Translations under genes and position numbers: made by a program
Shown: piece after piece, positions 8,938 through 17,660 of the stretch
How the letters are laid out: every line of letters begins with the position of its first letter
Position numbering within the stretch: the stretch's first letter is position 1
Notes under the pieces: model-generated
The model's database searches: none
The model's input: only the letters and a program-made list of their open reading frames with translations
What the model was told of the DNA's origin: nothing
Origin: Paraglaciecola algarum
Lineage (GTDB): Bacteria; Pseudomonadota; Gammaproteobacteria; Enterobacterales; Alteromonadaceae
NCBI RefSeq assembly: GCF_021532655.1
Contig: NZ_JAKGAS010000008.1
Coordinates: 62,001 to 126,000, forward strand
Reading direction: 5' to 3'
Length of the DNA: 64,000 bases

Positions 8938-8998
8938 TAATTACATGGACACCCATCTTAATTATCTTTGTCGGCAACGCCGATGCTTTTGATTTCCC
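8938..8998 (+). repeat. 59-bp direct repeat, copy 2
   Basis: It matches 7024-7082 with a few changes, including the hairpin TCGGC-AAC-GCCGA. It abuts the inner end of the right inverted repeat. A 76-residue frame across 8835-9065 is made of this repeat and is unlikely to be a gene. Confidence 0.75.
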
Positions 8999-9000
8999 CC

Positions 9001-9219
9001 CCCACATTCAAAACTTCCCAAATAACGCCAAGATTAATTGGGGCAATTGGCAGGACGCCAATTGAGCTTAGCCTTGTCGGGAACAAATCTAAGCGACCTA
9101 ATTAATATCAGTTATTTGGAGTAGAAGTTTTGTTGGTGGGCGGCCCTTTTTGTTTACTTTTTGCGGCTGTTGGTAAAAAGTAAATCGAGCAGCAAGGATG
9201 CTGCTTGAAAAAGGCATGG
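9001..9219 (-). repeat. Long inverted repeat, right copy
   Basis: This is the reverse-complement partner of 5541-5759. The second hairpin reads AATTGGC-GTCCT-GCCAATT here against AATTGAC-GTCCT-GTCAATT in the left copy. The base pair in the stem changed on both sides while the loop stayed the same. Outside it lies another run of mini-hairpins to about 9300. Confidence 0.8.
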
Positions 9220-9307
9220 AAGCCGTGTGCGTAGCACATAAGTGAACGTAGTGAATCCTTAGTCGCATAGCGATGCTTTAAATTCATTGTGCGCAAAGCG
9301 CATGCTT

Positions 9308-10117
9308 TTAGCGTTTTGGCACAAGTAGTGCCGGGTCTAGTCTTTCGTTAAACCAATTAATTCGCCAATCTAGATGTGGCCCAGTCACACGGCCTGTTGC
9401 ACCAATTTCGGCGACTAAGTCACCTTGTTTGACTTTTGTACCAGCCTTTGTGTGCCCTTTACTCAGGTGTATAAAAGTAGAAGTCACCCCAAAACCATGA
9501 TCGATAATCATAGTGCCACCGGAATAATACATATCTGGCACCCATAAGGTCACTATACCATCAGCAGGTGCATGTACAGGCGTGCCGGTTGGTCCTGCTA
9601 CATCGACACCAAAATGAGGCCTTTTAGGCACGCCGTTAAACACTCGGCGACTACCATATACCCCGCTTATCGGGCCTTCAGCAGGCCAAATAAAATCTTG
9701 GATGAAATCTAATCTGTCGTCACTATTATTGCGCGCTTTACCAATTTGTTGATTGTCTTTTTTAATTCTGGCTAACACTTCTTTAGGTGGACTGACATAT
9801 TTGCTGGCCACACCTTCTATTTTTTGCTCAACATAAGTTCTTTGGGTTAAATTTAAGGTTTTGTTGTGTGTAACGCCTTGCTTATCAAGCCATCTAAGTT
9901 CTTGTGTGAGTTCGGCATCACGGCCAAAACCGAAGGCAAAATGGCCTTCATCAGAAATTTTGACTTCTTTACCATTTAACCAAATTTGGCTAGCGGCTGG
10001 CAATACGCCGCGTATTAGGCTGCCTTGAGTCATTTCACCTTTAAGTTGAATATCATTCGCAAACACATTCAAGCTAAAGCATAAAATACATATCAAAAAA
10101 TACCTAAGCATGGGCAA
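9308..10117 (-). CDS. Secreted M23-family peptidase (LytM-type)
   Basis: M23 proteins cut peptide cross-links in peptidoglycan or act as amidase activators. The product has a signal peptide (about 1-20), an N-terminal beta domain, and a C-terminal LytM domain (about 145-265). The zinc site shows H-F-G-V-D (the HxxxD motif). The usual HxH is GPHLDW, so Asp replaces the second His. This HLDW form recurs in a subgroup of M23 proteins, as far as I recall. The start overlaps the 3' end of the upstream gene by 14 bases; a second Met at 10111 would also serve. The two genes probably share a transcript. Confidence 0.85.
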   Translation of the reverse strand: MPMLRYFLICILCFSLNVFANDIQLKGEMTQGSLIRGVLPAASQIWLNGKEVKISDEGHFAFGFGRDAELTQELRWLDKQGVTHNKTLNLTQRTYVEQKIEGVASKYVSPPKEVLARIKKDNQQIGKARNNSDDRLDFIQDFIWPAEGPISGVYGSRRVFNGVPKRPHFGVDVAGPTGTPVHAPADGIVTLWVPDMYYSGGTMIIDHGFGVTSTFIHLSKGHTKAGTKVKQGDLVAEIGATGRVTGPHLDWRINWFNERLDPALLVPKR

Positions 10118-10979
10118 TCGCGCCTTTACCTACCCCTTCAAAAGCTAAGACCTTATATTCACTTTTTGCGTCTAAACGTTTTTGCTCTTCAACCATATAC
10201 TGGGCTAAACACTCCACAGTGGTATCGGTTTGCATTAATTCTGATTCAGATTTTGGTATGGCTAATTCAAAACGGCCTTGGGATGCTTCATATGCAAATA
10301 CAAAATGACTCTCAAAACCGACACCTTCTATACCAAGGTTGGTCGTGTCAGTCTCAACTATGTCTTCTTCAGTGCCAATGTAAATATCAGCCCAACGTTT
10401 AGCCCAATATTCCTGCCATTTAAGGCTAGGTTGTTGATTTTCAAACACTAACACTTTGGACCTGTGTCCATGGGCAATACGTTGGCAATTACCGTCATGT
10501 TTTTTCAAACCATGAGTGTAATGATAATATGGAGTGTTGATTACCTCAGCTCTTAGTATCAGTTCAATACCTTGTACATTTTCAGGTAGATGAGTGGCAA
10601 TCACGTCTTTTAAATAGTCACTTACCGACGGCATAGTTACTTGTTCTGCATACACAAAAGCATAGGCTTCTGCAGGGCAATCTAAGTGGATCGACTTGCC
10701 ATTAGGACGCATAAAATCGACTTTTACTCTGTCGTTTTTTTCATCTCTATGTATCAAACTGTAATCATGTTCAACCGCGACTAATAACTTATGGTCGATA
10801 TATTCATCAATCAAATATTTAAGTTGCTTTTTAACTTTACCAAAATCCAACACCATGCTTTCTTCATTCAGGTCACCATTTAGGATCACATCGACAATCC
10901 AGCTTTCTCCTACCATACCCCGCTCAGGGCAAAGGTAAGAGAAGTCCATCACGGTTAAATCATTAACGAATAATTGCAT
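10104..10979 (-). CDS. 6-pyruvoyl-tetrahydropterin synthase / QueD-like two-domain protein
   Basis: The PTPS/QueD fold acts on 7,8-dihydroneopterin triphosphate in pterin or queuosine synthesis. At 291 residues this is about twice the length of QueD and seems to hold two PTPS-like halves. Visible pieces are VMDFSYL, G-x-V-x-D-F-G-K-V-K (SMVLDFGKVKKQL), and HGHRSKV in the middle. Long PTPS-like proteins of this kind occur in Shewanella and Alteromonas; their substrate is not known to me. It lies upstream of the M23 gene with a short overlap. Confidence 0.7.
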   Translation of the reverse strand: MQLFVNDLTVMDFSYLCPERGMVGESWIVDVILNGDLNEESMVLDFGKVKKQLKYLIDEYIDHKLLVAVEHDYSLIHRDEKNDRVKVDFMRPNGKSIHLDCPAEAYAFVYAEQVTMPSVSDYLKDVIATHLPENVQGIELILRAEVINTPYYHYTHGLKKHDGNCQRIAHGHRSKVLVFENQQPSLKWQEYWAKRWADIYIGTEEDIVETDTTNLGIEGVGFESHFVFAYEASQGRFELAIPKSESELMQTDTTVECLAQYMVEEQKRLDAKSEYKVLAFEGVGKGAIAHA

Positions 10980-11059
10980 AAAAAATTGTGTCTACTTTGT
11001 TAGGTAATAGTTTAAAACAAGCTAATTATATACTTATAGTGCCAGAAGTCAGTGAGATA

Positions 11060-12136
11060 TTAGTTCTGCGACTTTAATAACTGATCTTTCAAATTAGGTG
11101 GTATACCACGGATCATCAAGGTATCTGAGCCTGCATCGTAACTCACTCTATCGCCTAATAATTTACGTTCAAAGCTCAAAGAAATCCCACCACCTTGGCC
11201 AGTAAATTTAGCTAACGTTTTTAATGCACTGCGATCTGCTTGAAATTGTTCTTCAACTGGCTGTTCGGCATTTTGGTTGAATTGTTCAAAACTCACATGA
11301 TCGCTAGGTAATTTAGCGGCAAGTTCTTGAATTTGAATATCTTCACCCATTTCTAACTTTTCTTTGTAATAGTCAGATACTGTTTCACGGGCTTGATGCT
11401 TTTCTTGGGGGTCTAGTTGTTCTGCCGCTAAAAACTCATCAACAGTGGTAAGCAACTGTTTATTTTGCTGTTTAACATCAACCAACTCTTCGCAGCCAAT
11501 AAAGTGCATAAAGAAATCAGATACTTTACGACCCATGCGGCCTTTAATAAAACTAATGTATCTTTGTTGCTCAGCACTTACCGCCAGTTGGGTTAAATCA
11601 ATACGCACAGCCAACTGCATTTTGGCTAAATCGAGATGATCGCTGCTACTTAGTTCTAATTCACGGTTAATTTCTACATGTTGTTTAGTATTAATAATCG
11701 CAATCATCAAATAATCAGTGGCCAAAAACTGGTAATGGCTAAACACTACAAAACCTGTTTCTAAAGTGCCAGTGTCAATTAGCGACTTTTTAAGTAACTC
11801 ACTGGCTTGAATACTAAATTCAACAAAATCATGCTCTTCACTTAGCATTTTTTCGAGCAAAGTTTTAAATTGTACATCATGGGGTTTAAGTACAGGTGAT
11901 TCATCATCACTTTCACCCTCTGTATCTCGACTCACACTGACAATTTCGGCATTTGGCTCAACAAAGCAGCCCACACCTTTGCCTGGTTTAGTATTAAAAG
12001 CGTGATTGATTTGCTGAGCTAAATTTTCAATTTCAGGGCTAACCTCAAAACAACTAGCCCGTGGAACAAGCGTCAATTCTTCTTGTTGATTAACCGCTAG
12101 TTGATGTACAACAAAGTGATGGATTAAGGCACTCAC
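11060..12136 (-). CDS. yejK: Nucleoid-associated protein YejK (NdpA)
   Basis: YejK is a spermidine-nucleoid protein of unknown mechanism that binds DNA and interacts with topoisomerases. The 358-residue product begins IHHFVVHQL and contains the family segments FVVFSHYQFLATDYLMIAII and FIKGRMGRKVSDFFMHFIGCEE. The C-terminal part (SFERKLLGDRVSYD, LMIRGIPPNLKDQL) also fits. E. coli YejK is 335 aa; an acidic insert around residues 68-90 explains the extra length. It is divergent from yejL, as in E. coli. Confidence 0.92.
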   Translation of the reverse strand: MSALIHHFVVHQLAVNQQEELTLVPRASCFEVSPEIENLAQQINHAFNTKPGKGVGCFVEPNAEIVSVSRDTEGESDDESPVLKPHDVQFKTLLEKMLSEEHDFVEFSIQASELLKKSLIDTGTLETGFVVFSHYQFLATDYLMIAIINTKQHVEINRELELSSSDHLDLAKMQLAVRIDLTQLAVSAEQQRYISFIKGRMGRKVSDFFMHFIGCEELVDVKQQNKQLLTTVDEFLAAEQLDPQEKHQARETVSDYYKEKLEMGEDIQIQELAAKLPSDHVSFEQFNQNAEQPVEEQFQADRSALKTLAKFTGQGGGISLSFERKLLGDRVSYDAGSDTLMIRGIPPNLKDQLLKSQN

Positions 12137-12254
12137 ATTATTTCCTTAACTAAATTCAATATAATTACTTGCTTAACGCGCTGTTTATTCGCATTTTACC
12201 CAGACCATTGTTACTATCGCGCTAATAGTTAGTAAAACTTTAGAGCTTAACGCC

Positions 12255-12473
12255 ATGCCACAAAAATCCAAATATTCAGACAGTCAATTTGACGCCATCA
12301 TGCACGACTTTATTGTCACTCTTGAAAAACACCAAGTAAACCGAGACTTATCTCTTATGGTACTAGGTAACTTAATCACTAATATTTTTCATCAACAAGT
12401 GAATGAAAACCAACGCGAACAAATGGCCGAACAGTTTACACAAGTGCTATTAAAAAGTATCAATGGAAAATAA
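12255..12473 (+). CDS. yejL: YejL family (DUF1414) small protein
   Basis: The 72-residue protein matches YejL in length and pattern (KYSDSQFDAIMHDFIVTLEKHQVNRDLSLMVLGNLITNIF). Its role is unknown. It stands between divergent yejK and co-directional yejM, the conserved arrangement. A gap of 15 bases separates it from the next start, so the two are likely co-transcribed. Confidence 0.92.
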   Translation: MPQKSKYSDSQFDAIMHDFIVTLEKHQVNRDLSLMVLGNLITNIFHQQVNENQREQMAEQFTQVLLKSINGK

Positions 12474-12488
12474 AAAAATTAAAGGCTA

Positions 12489-14051
12489 TTGCGCTCAATG
12501 ATTTTAACTGAAACACCACGCAGAAAATTAGTGACTCAATTAGTTAATTGGGGACACTGGTTCGCATTACTCAATATTTTTATCGCGATTACCATAGCCG
12601 GAATTTATATTCTTAATTCTCCAGCCCCAGATACAGCCTTAGGTATGGTGTACCTATTGACTAACTGGGTCAGTCATATTGGCTTTTTAACCTTTTTTGG
12701 CTTTGTGATCTTGGTTTTGCCTCTGTGTTATTTATTACCAAACGCCAAAGCAGTTAAAATTACCAGTTCAGTCTTTGCAGCCTTAGGATTGGCTCTTTTG
12801 GGTTTTGATGCCTTGTTATATAACAAATATGGCGTACATCTTAGTCTTAACTCAGCAGAGTTGATTCGCCATGAAGCGCAAACCGTTATAGCCCAATTTG
12901 GTTGGCAACAATGGGGTTTTTTGGTGTTTTTATTTTTGGCTTGGTTATCGTTTCAGTTAGTTGTGGCAAACGTTTTATGGCAACGCATTAACAGACTACA
13001 AAAGCGTAAATTAGGATTACCCATTAGCAGTGTTTTTGTTGGCTTTTTTGTAGCAAGTCATACCTTACATGTGTGGGCCGACGCTAACCTATATCAGCCC
13101 ATAGTGCAGCAAGACAATATGTTTCCGTTGTCATATCCAGCTACAGCTAAAACCTTAATGGCCCGTTATAGTTTGTTAGATATAGAAAACTATCAGCAAC
13201 GTAAATCCTTGCAATTTAATCACAAGGTTAAAGGCATTACCTACCCAGCAGAGCCGGTTTATTGTGCAGTTAACAAAACTGAAAAGGTATTAATACTAAC
13301 TGTAACTGACGGCAAGTTAGCAGACTCAATTAGTGGGCTTACCAGTCAATCGAGTCATTTTGCATTTCATTCCACCCAAGCTGACGGTGAAAACACTATT
13401 TTATATGGTTTGCCTGAGTTATATCATCAGGCTTTACAAGCGCATCTACCAATATTAATCAGCTTGCCAGACTCAATGGGATTAACCATATCTTTGTATG
13501 CACCACAAAATAGCCAAACTCAGTTACAAAGATTTATGACTGGATGGCAACAGTTCAATCAATCCATCCAAAATACGAGTGACAACTTAGCTATCGGCTT
13601 TATTCAAGCCCAGCAACTAAGTGACGTGTTAACCCCTAAGGTTTTGGCTGAATATAAAGTGTTAGTCACTGATTTAAATACTCAGGAAGATTTAGGCAGT
13701 ACTTTATTAACTAATTTTAAGACCAATAAAAGCATGTCTAGCCAAGAAGACATAGCACCTACCGCACTTAATTTATTAGGCTGCCAAGCCAAAGCCAATA
13801 GTTACAGTACAGGCACTAGCCTAATCGCAACCGATAGCCCTAAGTATTTGGTAAGTACCCAAGGCAATAAAGTACTTTTATTGGATAAAAATCATAAAAT
13901 TGAAGTGATGAATAATGGCAATGTAGAGATATTTGACTTAAGTACCAATCAAGAAGTGTTTAGCCCGATAGACACCAACCTGCTTAGTCAAGGTATTAAA
14001 CACTTAAGTCGTTTCTCCAATAAGCGTTCTTACACTCTGCCCTCCAATTAA
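12489..14051 (+). CDS. yejM: YejM/PbgA/LapC-like inner-membrane protein, divergent periplasmic domain
   Basis: YejM controls LPS synthesis by modulating LapB/FtsH turnover of LpxC. The N-terminal part (about 1-200) is the DUF3413 membrane domain with five predicted helices. The periplasmic part is sulfatase-like in enterobacteria. Here it is shorter (520 aa in total against 586) and the usual N-I-V-x-I-x-x-D-x-x-R motif is replaced by KVLILTVTDGKLADSI, so it looks degenerate. Family members lack sulfatase activity anyway. Start is uncertain: TTG at 12489 or ATG at 12498, neither with an ideal ribosome-binding site. Confidence 0.8.
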   Translation: MRSMILTETPRRKLVTQLVNWGHWFALLNIFIAITIAGIYILNSPAPDTALGMVYLLTNWVSHIGFLTFFGFVILVLPLCYLLPNAKAVKITSSVFAALGLALLGFDALLYNKYGVHLSLNSAELIRHEAQTVIAQFGWQQWGFLVFLFLAWLSFQLVVANVLWQRINRLQKRKLGLPISSVFVGFFVASHTLHVWADANLYQPIVQQDNMFPLSYPATAKTLMARYSLLDIENYQQRKSLQFNHKVKGITYPAEPVYCAVNKTEKVLILTVTDGKLADSISGLTSQSSHFAFHSTQADGENTILYGLPELYHQALQAHLPILISLPDSMGLTISLYAPQNSQTQLQRFMTGWQQFNQSIQNTSDNLAIGFIQAQQLSDVLTPKVLAEYKVLVTDLNTQEDLGSTLLTNFKTNKSMSSQEDIAPTALNLLGCQAKANSYSTGTSLIATDSPKYLVSTQGNKVLLLDKNHKIEVMNNGNVEIFDLSTNQEVFSPIDTNLLSQGIKHLSRFSNKRSYTLPSN

Positions 14052-14190
14052 GACCAATCCCCTTAAATATCAGTAATGAGCGGCAATCCAGTCGCTCGTA
14101 TTGCTTACAAGATAAACTCGTTACATAAACTCAGTTGATAAACTCACTGTCACGGCCTGCCTAAAACATACAGAAATTTAACACTTTCTC

Positions 14191-14239
14191 TTGACACCTT
14201 GTGCCAACTAAAATAATGTAAATGAAAATCATTCTCATT
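14191..14239 (+). promoter_or_regulatory. Sigma70 promoter with Fur box before the 14264 operon
   Basis: TTGACA (14191-14196) and TAATGT (14214-14219) are separated by 17 bases. Immediately downstream, AATGAAAATCATTCTCATT (14221-14239) matches the Fur pattern. As 7-1-7 it is TGAAAAT-C-ATTCTCA, with 12 of 14 positions of the consensus. Fur-Fe2+ bound here would block transcription. Confidence 0.8.
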
Positions 14240-14263
14240 AACGAAATTTGAATAGAGAAAATC

Positions 14264-14686
14264 ATGTCTCATTATTATTGTTTTACATTTTCAGCTATAG
14301 AATCCACAGTCCGGTATTGCGATAACCAAGCAAACGATCTCGATCTTATCGGTAGCTATGTGCACCTAGGATTGCAAAGAGCCAAAAGTTTAAAACAATT
14401 AAACAGTGTTCGAACTGCCCACATGCGTGTGGTTAATACACTGATAGAAACAATGTGTGATAGCAACATCCCACTTGTTTGGCGTGAGCACTGCTTTTTA
14501 TATATCAAACGTTTAATGCCGCTATTATTTGAAATGTTAAGCCGTGATGAATATGACAAAAAAACCATTCAAATCAACACTCTGTATCACTACTTTATTT
14601 GTAAGCAGCTAACTCAAAGTCCAACAAAAGCCAAAACTCATCACACTACAACTATTAACAATCTAATTAAAAGGAGGAATTTATGA
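14264..14686 (+). CDS. Unknown protein, Fur-regulated, first of a pair
   Basis: I do not recognise this 140-residue protein. It is predicted to be mainly helical, cytosolic, without a signal peptide or membrane segment, and contains several Cys and His residues (YYC near the start, the CDNQ segment, and the WREHCF segment at about 67-72). It starts directly behind a strong promoter overlapped by a Fur box. Its stop overlaps the next gene's start (14683-14686, ATGA), so the two are coupled. Context next to a Fur-controlled TonB receptor suggests a role in iron limitation, which is inference. Confidence 0.75.
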   Translation: MSHYYCFTFSAIESTVRYCDNQANDLDLIGSYVHLGLQRAKSLKQLNSVRTAHMRVVNTLIETMCDSNIPLVWREHCFLYIKRLMPLLFEMLSRDEYDKKTIQINTLYHYFICKQLTQSPTKAKTHHTTTINNLIKRRNL

Positions 14687-15135
14687 TTGAATATCAATAT
14701 ATTTGTATTAAACACAGAATATGGGTTGATGAAAATCCTGAGCTAGCATTTGACAATGTATTGCAATTAAGCAAACAAGCCGAAAAAAAACTGCTAAAAA
14801 ATCAATATGATGAGGCCATAATATTATTGGGTACAGCTTTTGAAACCGCTGAAATTATTTTTGATAACAGACTAGAGTCTCCACAACTCACTACTTGTTT
14901 AACCTCATCAGCTATCATGTTAGCCCACGCGTATTCTATGACAGGTCAAGTGGAAGCTGCCAACCGCTTATTAGTTAAACTTAAACATAAAATGCAATGC
15001 GCAATAAACTGTGCTGTTGGATACGCCACCAAAGTCGCCTTTTTTAAACATTGTTCAGAGGCAATTACCGAAGCTAATAATGACATCACTAACGCGATAC
15101 AAGACAATCCAAACCATCAATTAAGCTATCACTAA
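14683..15135 (+). CDS. Unknown helical repeat (TPR-like) protein, Fur-regulated
   Basis: The 150-residue product has no signal peptide. Residues 25-125 look like two or three helical hairpins of TPR type (NPELAFDNVLQLSKQAEKKL, then QYDEAIILLGTAFETAEIIF, then MLAHAYSMTGQVEAANRLL). Such folds mediate protein contacts. A strong AGGAGG site (AAAAGGAGGAATTT) precedes the start, and the start overlaps the stop of the preceding gene. It ends before a hairpin shared with the convergent TonB receptor gene. Function unknown. Confidence 0.8.
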   Translation: MIEYQYICIKHRIWVDENPELAFDNVLQLSKQAEKKLLKNQYDEAIILLGTAFETAEIIFDNRLESPQLTTCLTSSAIMLAHAYSMTGQVEAANRLLVKLKHKMQCAINCAVGYATKVAFFKHCSEAITEANNDITNAIQDNPNHQLSYH

Positions 15136-15221
15136 AATCGGCAATAAATATAAAAGCACAACCACAATTAAACTTGCTTTGATTCAATATATTTTTACCG
15201 AATTCTGTTTATAAGGATTGT

Positions 15222-15270
15222 AAAAAAGCCTATTTATCTTTGCTAACAAAAAGATAAACAGGCTTATTTA
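15222..15270. terminator. Bidirectional terminator between convergent iron genes
   Basis: AAGCCTATTTATCTTT (15226-15241) pairs with AAAGATAAACAGGCTT (15249-15264) with one mismatch, with A- and T-rich flanks. It serves both the plus-strand pair and the minus-strand receptor gene. Confidence 0.8.
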
Positions 15271-15284
15271 ATACTAATTACAGC

Positions 15285-17450
15285 TTAGAAGCTGTACTTA
15301 TAACCTATATTCGCAGATAAAGGTTTACCTACCATAATTGAACCATGCACTCTTGAACTCATGTATTTTTCATCAAGCAAATTATCAATGGAAAAACTTA
15401 TTTGTTGATTTTCTGCAAGGTGATAACCAGCAACTAAATCGACTATAGTTCGAGATTTTATCGGCTCTAAAGCCACACCATTACCCGCTCTTGTGCGCAT
15501 TTCACTGGAATAACGAACTAGTATATTTGAGTGCCATTTTCCTTGCTCTAAGCCAAGGGTAAATTGAAATTGATTTTCAGGTACATAGGGGAATTCATCA
15601 CCAGCTTGCACATCCCCCCAAAAATCTGATTCAAAGGTGTTCATAAACTCGGTTTGTGTATATGTGTAAGTAAAATCTAAAGGCATAGATATCTCACCCA
15701 AATTCACTATATAGCCCGCTTTAAGCTCTAAACCAGAAACATCTACCTCACCCGCATTGTATTGGTCTCCAATATTTTCATCATCGCAATTTTGGCTAGC
15801 TGTGCAGTTACCATGCATGTTTTCATAATCAGATTGGAAAACAATAGCTTCAGCTCGAAACTGATTATGGGCATATCTGGCACCCAACTCAAAATTCATA
15901 CTTTCTTCATTTGTAGCACTTGCATTACCTGGCGCTGGAGGTGCAAAGCCTTTTTGAACACCTGCCAACAAAACCATATCCTGGGTTAATCGATAAGTCA
16001 CAGCTAAAGATGGAAGAAAAACATCTACTTTGTTTTCTTTATAACTTGGTGTAGTTATACGGCTGGGATCTTCTTTCCCCCAGTCACGGCGGTCGAGCAC
16101 CATATCTTCATAACGCAATCCAGCGTTAATTACAAAGTCCCCTACTGCCCATTGGTCATGCACAAACAAAGCTAAGGCCTCAGCACTGTCAATCCTATTT
16201 GAGTCAGTTCCAGGTACACCAGCTGAAGACAAGGTCATCTGATAACTAGCATCCAATAAATATTTATCCACCCACTGAAAACGATCCATTTCATCTTTAT
16301 GTAAACGTAAGCCAAATTTAACCTGATGCTCATTTAAATCAGCATTTAAAACAGTTTGTATACCTTGGGATAAATAATCTCGACTATTCGCTTTTACATC
16401 AACAATTAAACCTACGGAATCACTTTGTTGATCAAAATCAGCAGCTATTTCAATACCACCAGCACCTAAACTGCTGCCATTAACACTGCTCGTTTTATAC
16501 CAGTTTCGGCTAAAATCATTGTGATAAAAATTGCTCACCAAAGCAAAACGCTTGTTTAACTCTATTAAATGATTGATTTGAACTTGAGAATGCTCAGTAG
16601 CCATATTGTCTTTTTGCGAAGCAGAGTAACGACTATATGGAGAACGGTTATAATCGTCTTCAGTTAACCCCATATAAGTTTCATCTGAATCTTCATCCGA
16701 ATATTTTACTTTTAATTCAAGCTCTTGATAAAAATTAGAGCCCACATCTGAGTTAAAACGTAATTTTCCTAACAAATCATTTTTTACAAAACCCGTATCA
16801 TTATTACTGTGATTGATATGTTTAAATCCATCAGCCTGATATCGGTACAGTTCAAATAATGAGCCAAAATTTTGGCTGTTAGTGCCAACATAAGCATGCA
16901 ATTTGGCAAAGCCATCTTGCCCTGCTTGCACTGCTACACGACCAGCTAAGGCTTCCTGTGGGATCTGACGAGACAACAAATTCACCACACCACCCGTGGT
17001 CCGAGGCCCATAAACAGCGCTTGAAGTACCTTTTAACACTTCCACTTGTTGCATGCGGCCCGAGGTCGGAAAATAATAGGCAGAAGGCGCTGCGTAAGGT
17101 GCAGGAGCCGCCAATACGTTATCTTCCATTATGGTGACTTTTTCACTTCGGTTCTGACCTGTACCTCGCATACCAATATTGGGACGCAAACCATAACCGT
17201 CTTCTTCCAACACATAAACACCAGGCACAGAGGTTAATGTTCGCATAATGTCTGAATAATCAAAGATTTCTAACGCCTGTTGCGAAAGAACGTGAGCACT
17301 ACCAGGAATATCATTTAACGATTGATTAGCCCCAAAAATCGAAATGTGTTCCACAACAGAAGTATCTTCATTATTTGCCAAGGCAATTGGCGACAATATG
17401 CTAGCAACAATAAGGCTTAATAAACTAGGTTTACAAAAGTGTTTCATCAA
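15285..17450 (-). CDS. TonB-dependent outer-membrane receptor, FecA/siderophore type
   Basis: This receptor imports a ferric complex through the outer membrane using TonB energy. The 721-residue sequence has a signal peptide (about 1-25), a plug domain (about 40-165, with PNIGMRGTGQNRSEKVTIMED and VEVLKGTSSAVYGPRTTGGV), and a 22-strand barrel ending in IGYKYSF with the terminal Phe. The plug resembles FecA-like receptors. There is no extra N-terminal signalling domain, so it should not act with a FecI/FecR pair. A Fur box lies upstream. The ligand cannot be told from the sequence. Confidence 0.88.
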   Translation of the reverse strand: MMKHFCKPSLLSLIVASILSPIALANNEDTSVVEHISIFGANQSLNDIPGSAHVLSQQALEIFDYSDIMRTLTSVPGVYVLEEDGYGLRPNIGMRGTGQNRSEKVTIMEDNVLAAPAPYAAPSAYYFPTSGRMQQVEVLKGTSSAVYGPRTTGGVVNLLSRQIPQEALAGRVAVQAGQDGFAKLHAYVGTNSQNFGSLFELYRYQADGFKHINHSNNDTGFVKNDLLGKLRFNSDVGSNFYQELELKVKYSDEDSDETYMGLTEDDYNRSPYSRYSASQKDNMATEHSQVQINHLIELNKRFALVSNFYHNDFSRNWYKTSSVNGSSLGAGGIEIAADFDQQSDSVGLIVDVKANSRDYLSQGIQTVLNADLNEHQVKFGLRLHKDEMDRFQWVDKYLLDASYQMTLSSAGVPGTDSNRIDSAEALALFVHDQWAVGDFVINAGLRYEDMVLDRRDWGKEDPSRITTPSYKENKVDVFLPSLAVTYRLTQDMVLLAGVQKGFAPPAPGNASATNEESMNFELGARYAHNQFRAEAIVFQSDYENMHGNCTASQNCDDENIGDQYNAGEVDVSGLELKAGYIVNLGEISMPLDFTYTYTQTEFMNTFESDFWGDVQAGDEFPYVPENQFQFTLGLEQGKWHSNILVRYSSEMRTRAGNGVALEPIKSRTIVDLVAGYHLAENQQISFSIDNLLDEKYMSSRVHGSIMVGKPLSANIGYKYSF

Positions 17451-17510
17451 AAGTATCCGGTAAGTTAAATCTTTAAAATTAAATTATGCATATTAAAACA
17501 TACACACAAA

Positions 17511-17525
17511 TGATAATCACTCTTA
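17511..17525 (-). promoter_or_regulatory. Fur box upstream of the TonB receptor
   Basis: TGATAAT-C-ACTCTTA fits the 7-1-7 Fur pattern; the left half is perfect and the right half is weaker. It lies about 60 bases before the receptor start. Confidence 0.65.
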
Positions 17526-17660
17526 TTAAGAAATGTATTTATTATTAGTTATGAAATAATTGCACAGGTAAATCTATACTTTTCAACAAAAAAGATGGGT
17601 GGGAGATAAAACTAAAAAGTAATTTCTTTGGTGGAGTAATACCAATCTCAGAAGAAGTCG

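Noticed and set aside
8835..9065. 76-codon open frame
   Set aside because: It is made of the 59-bp direct repeat and the right inverted repeat, with no start signal or protein-like pattern.
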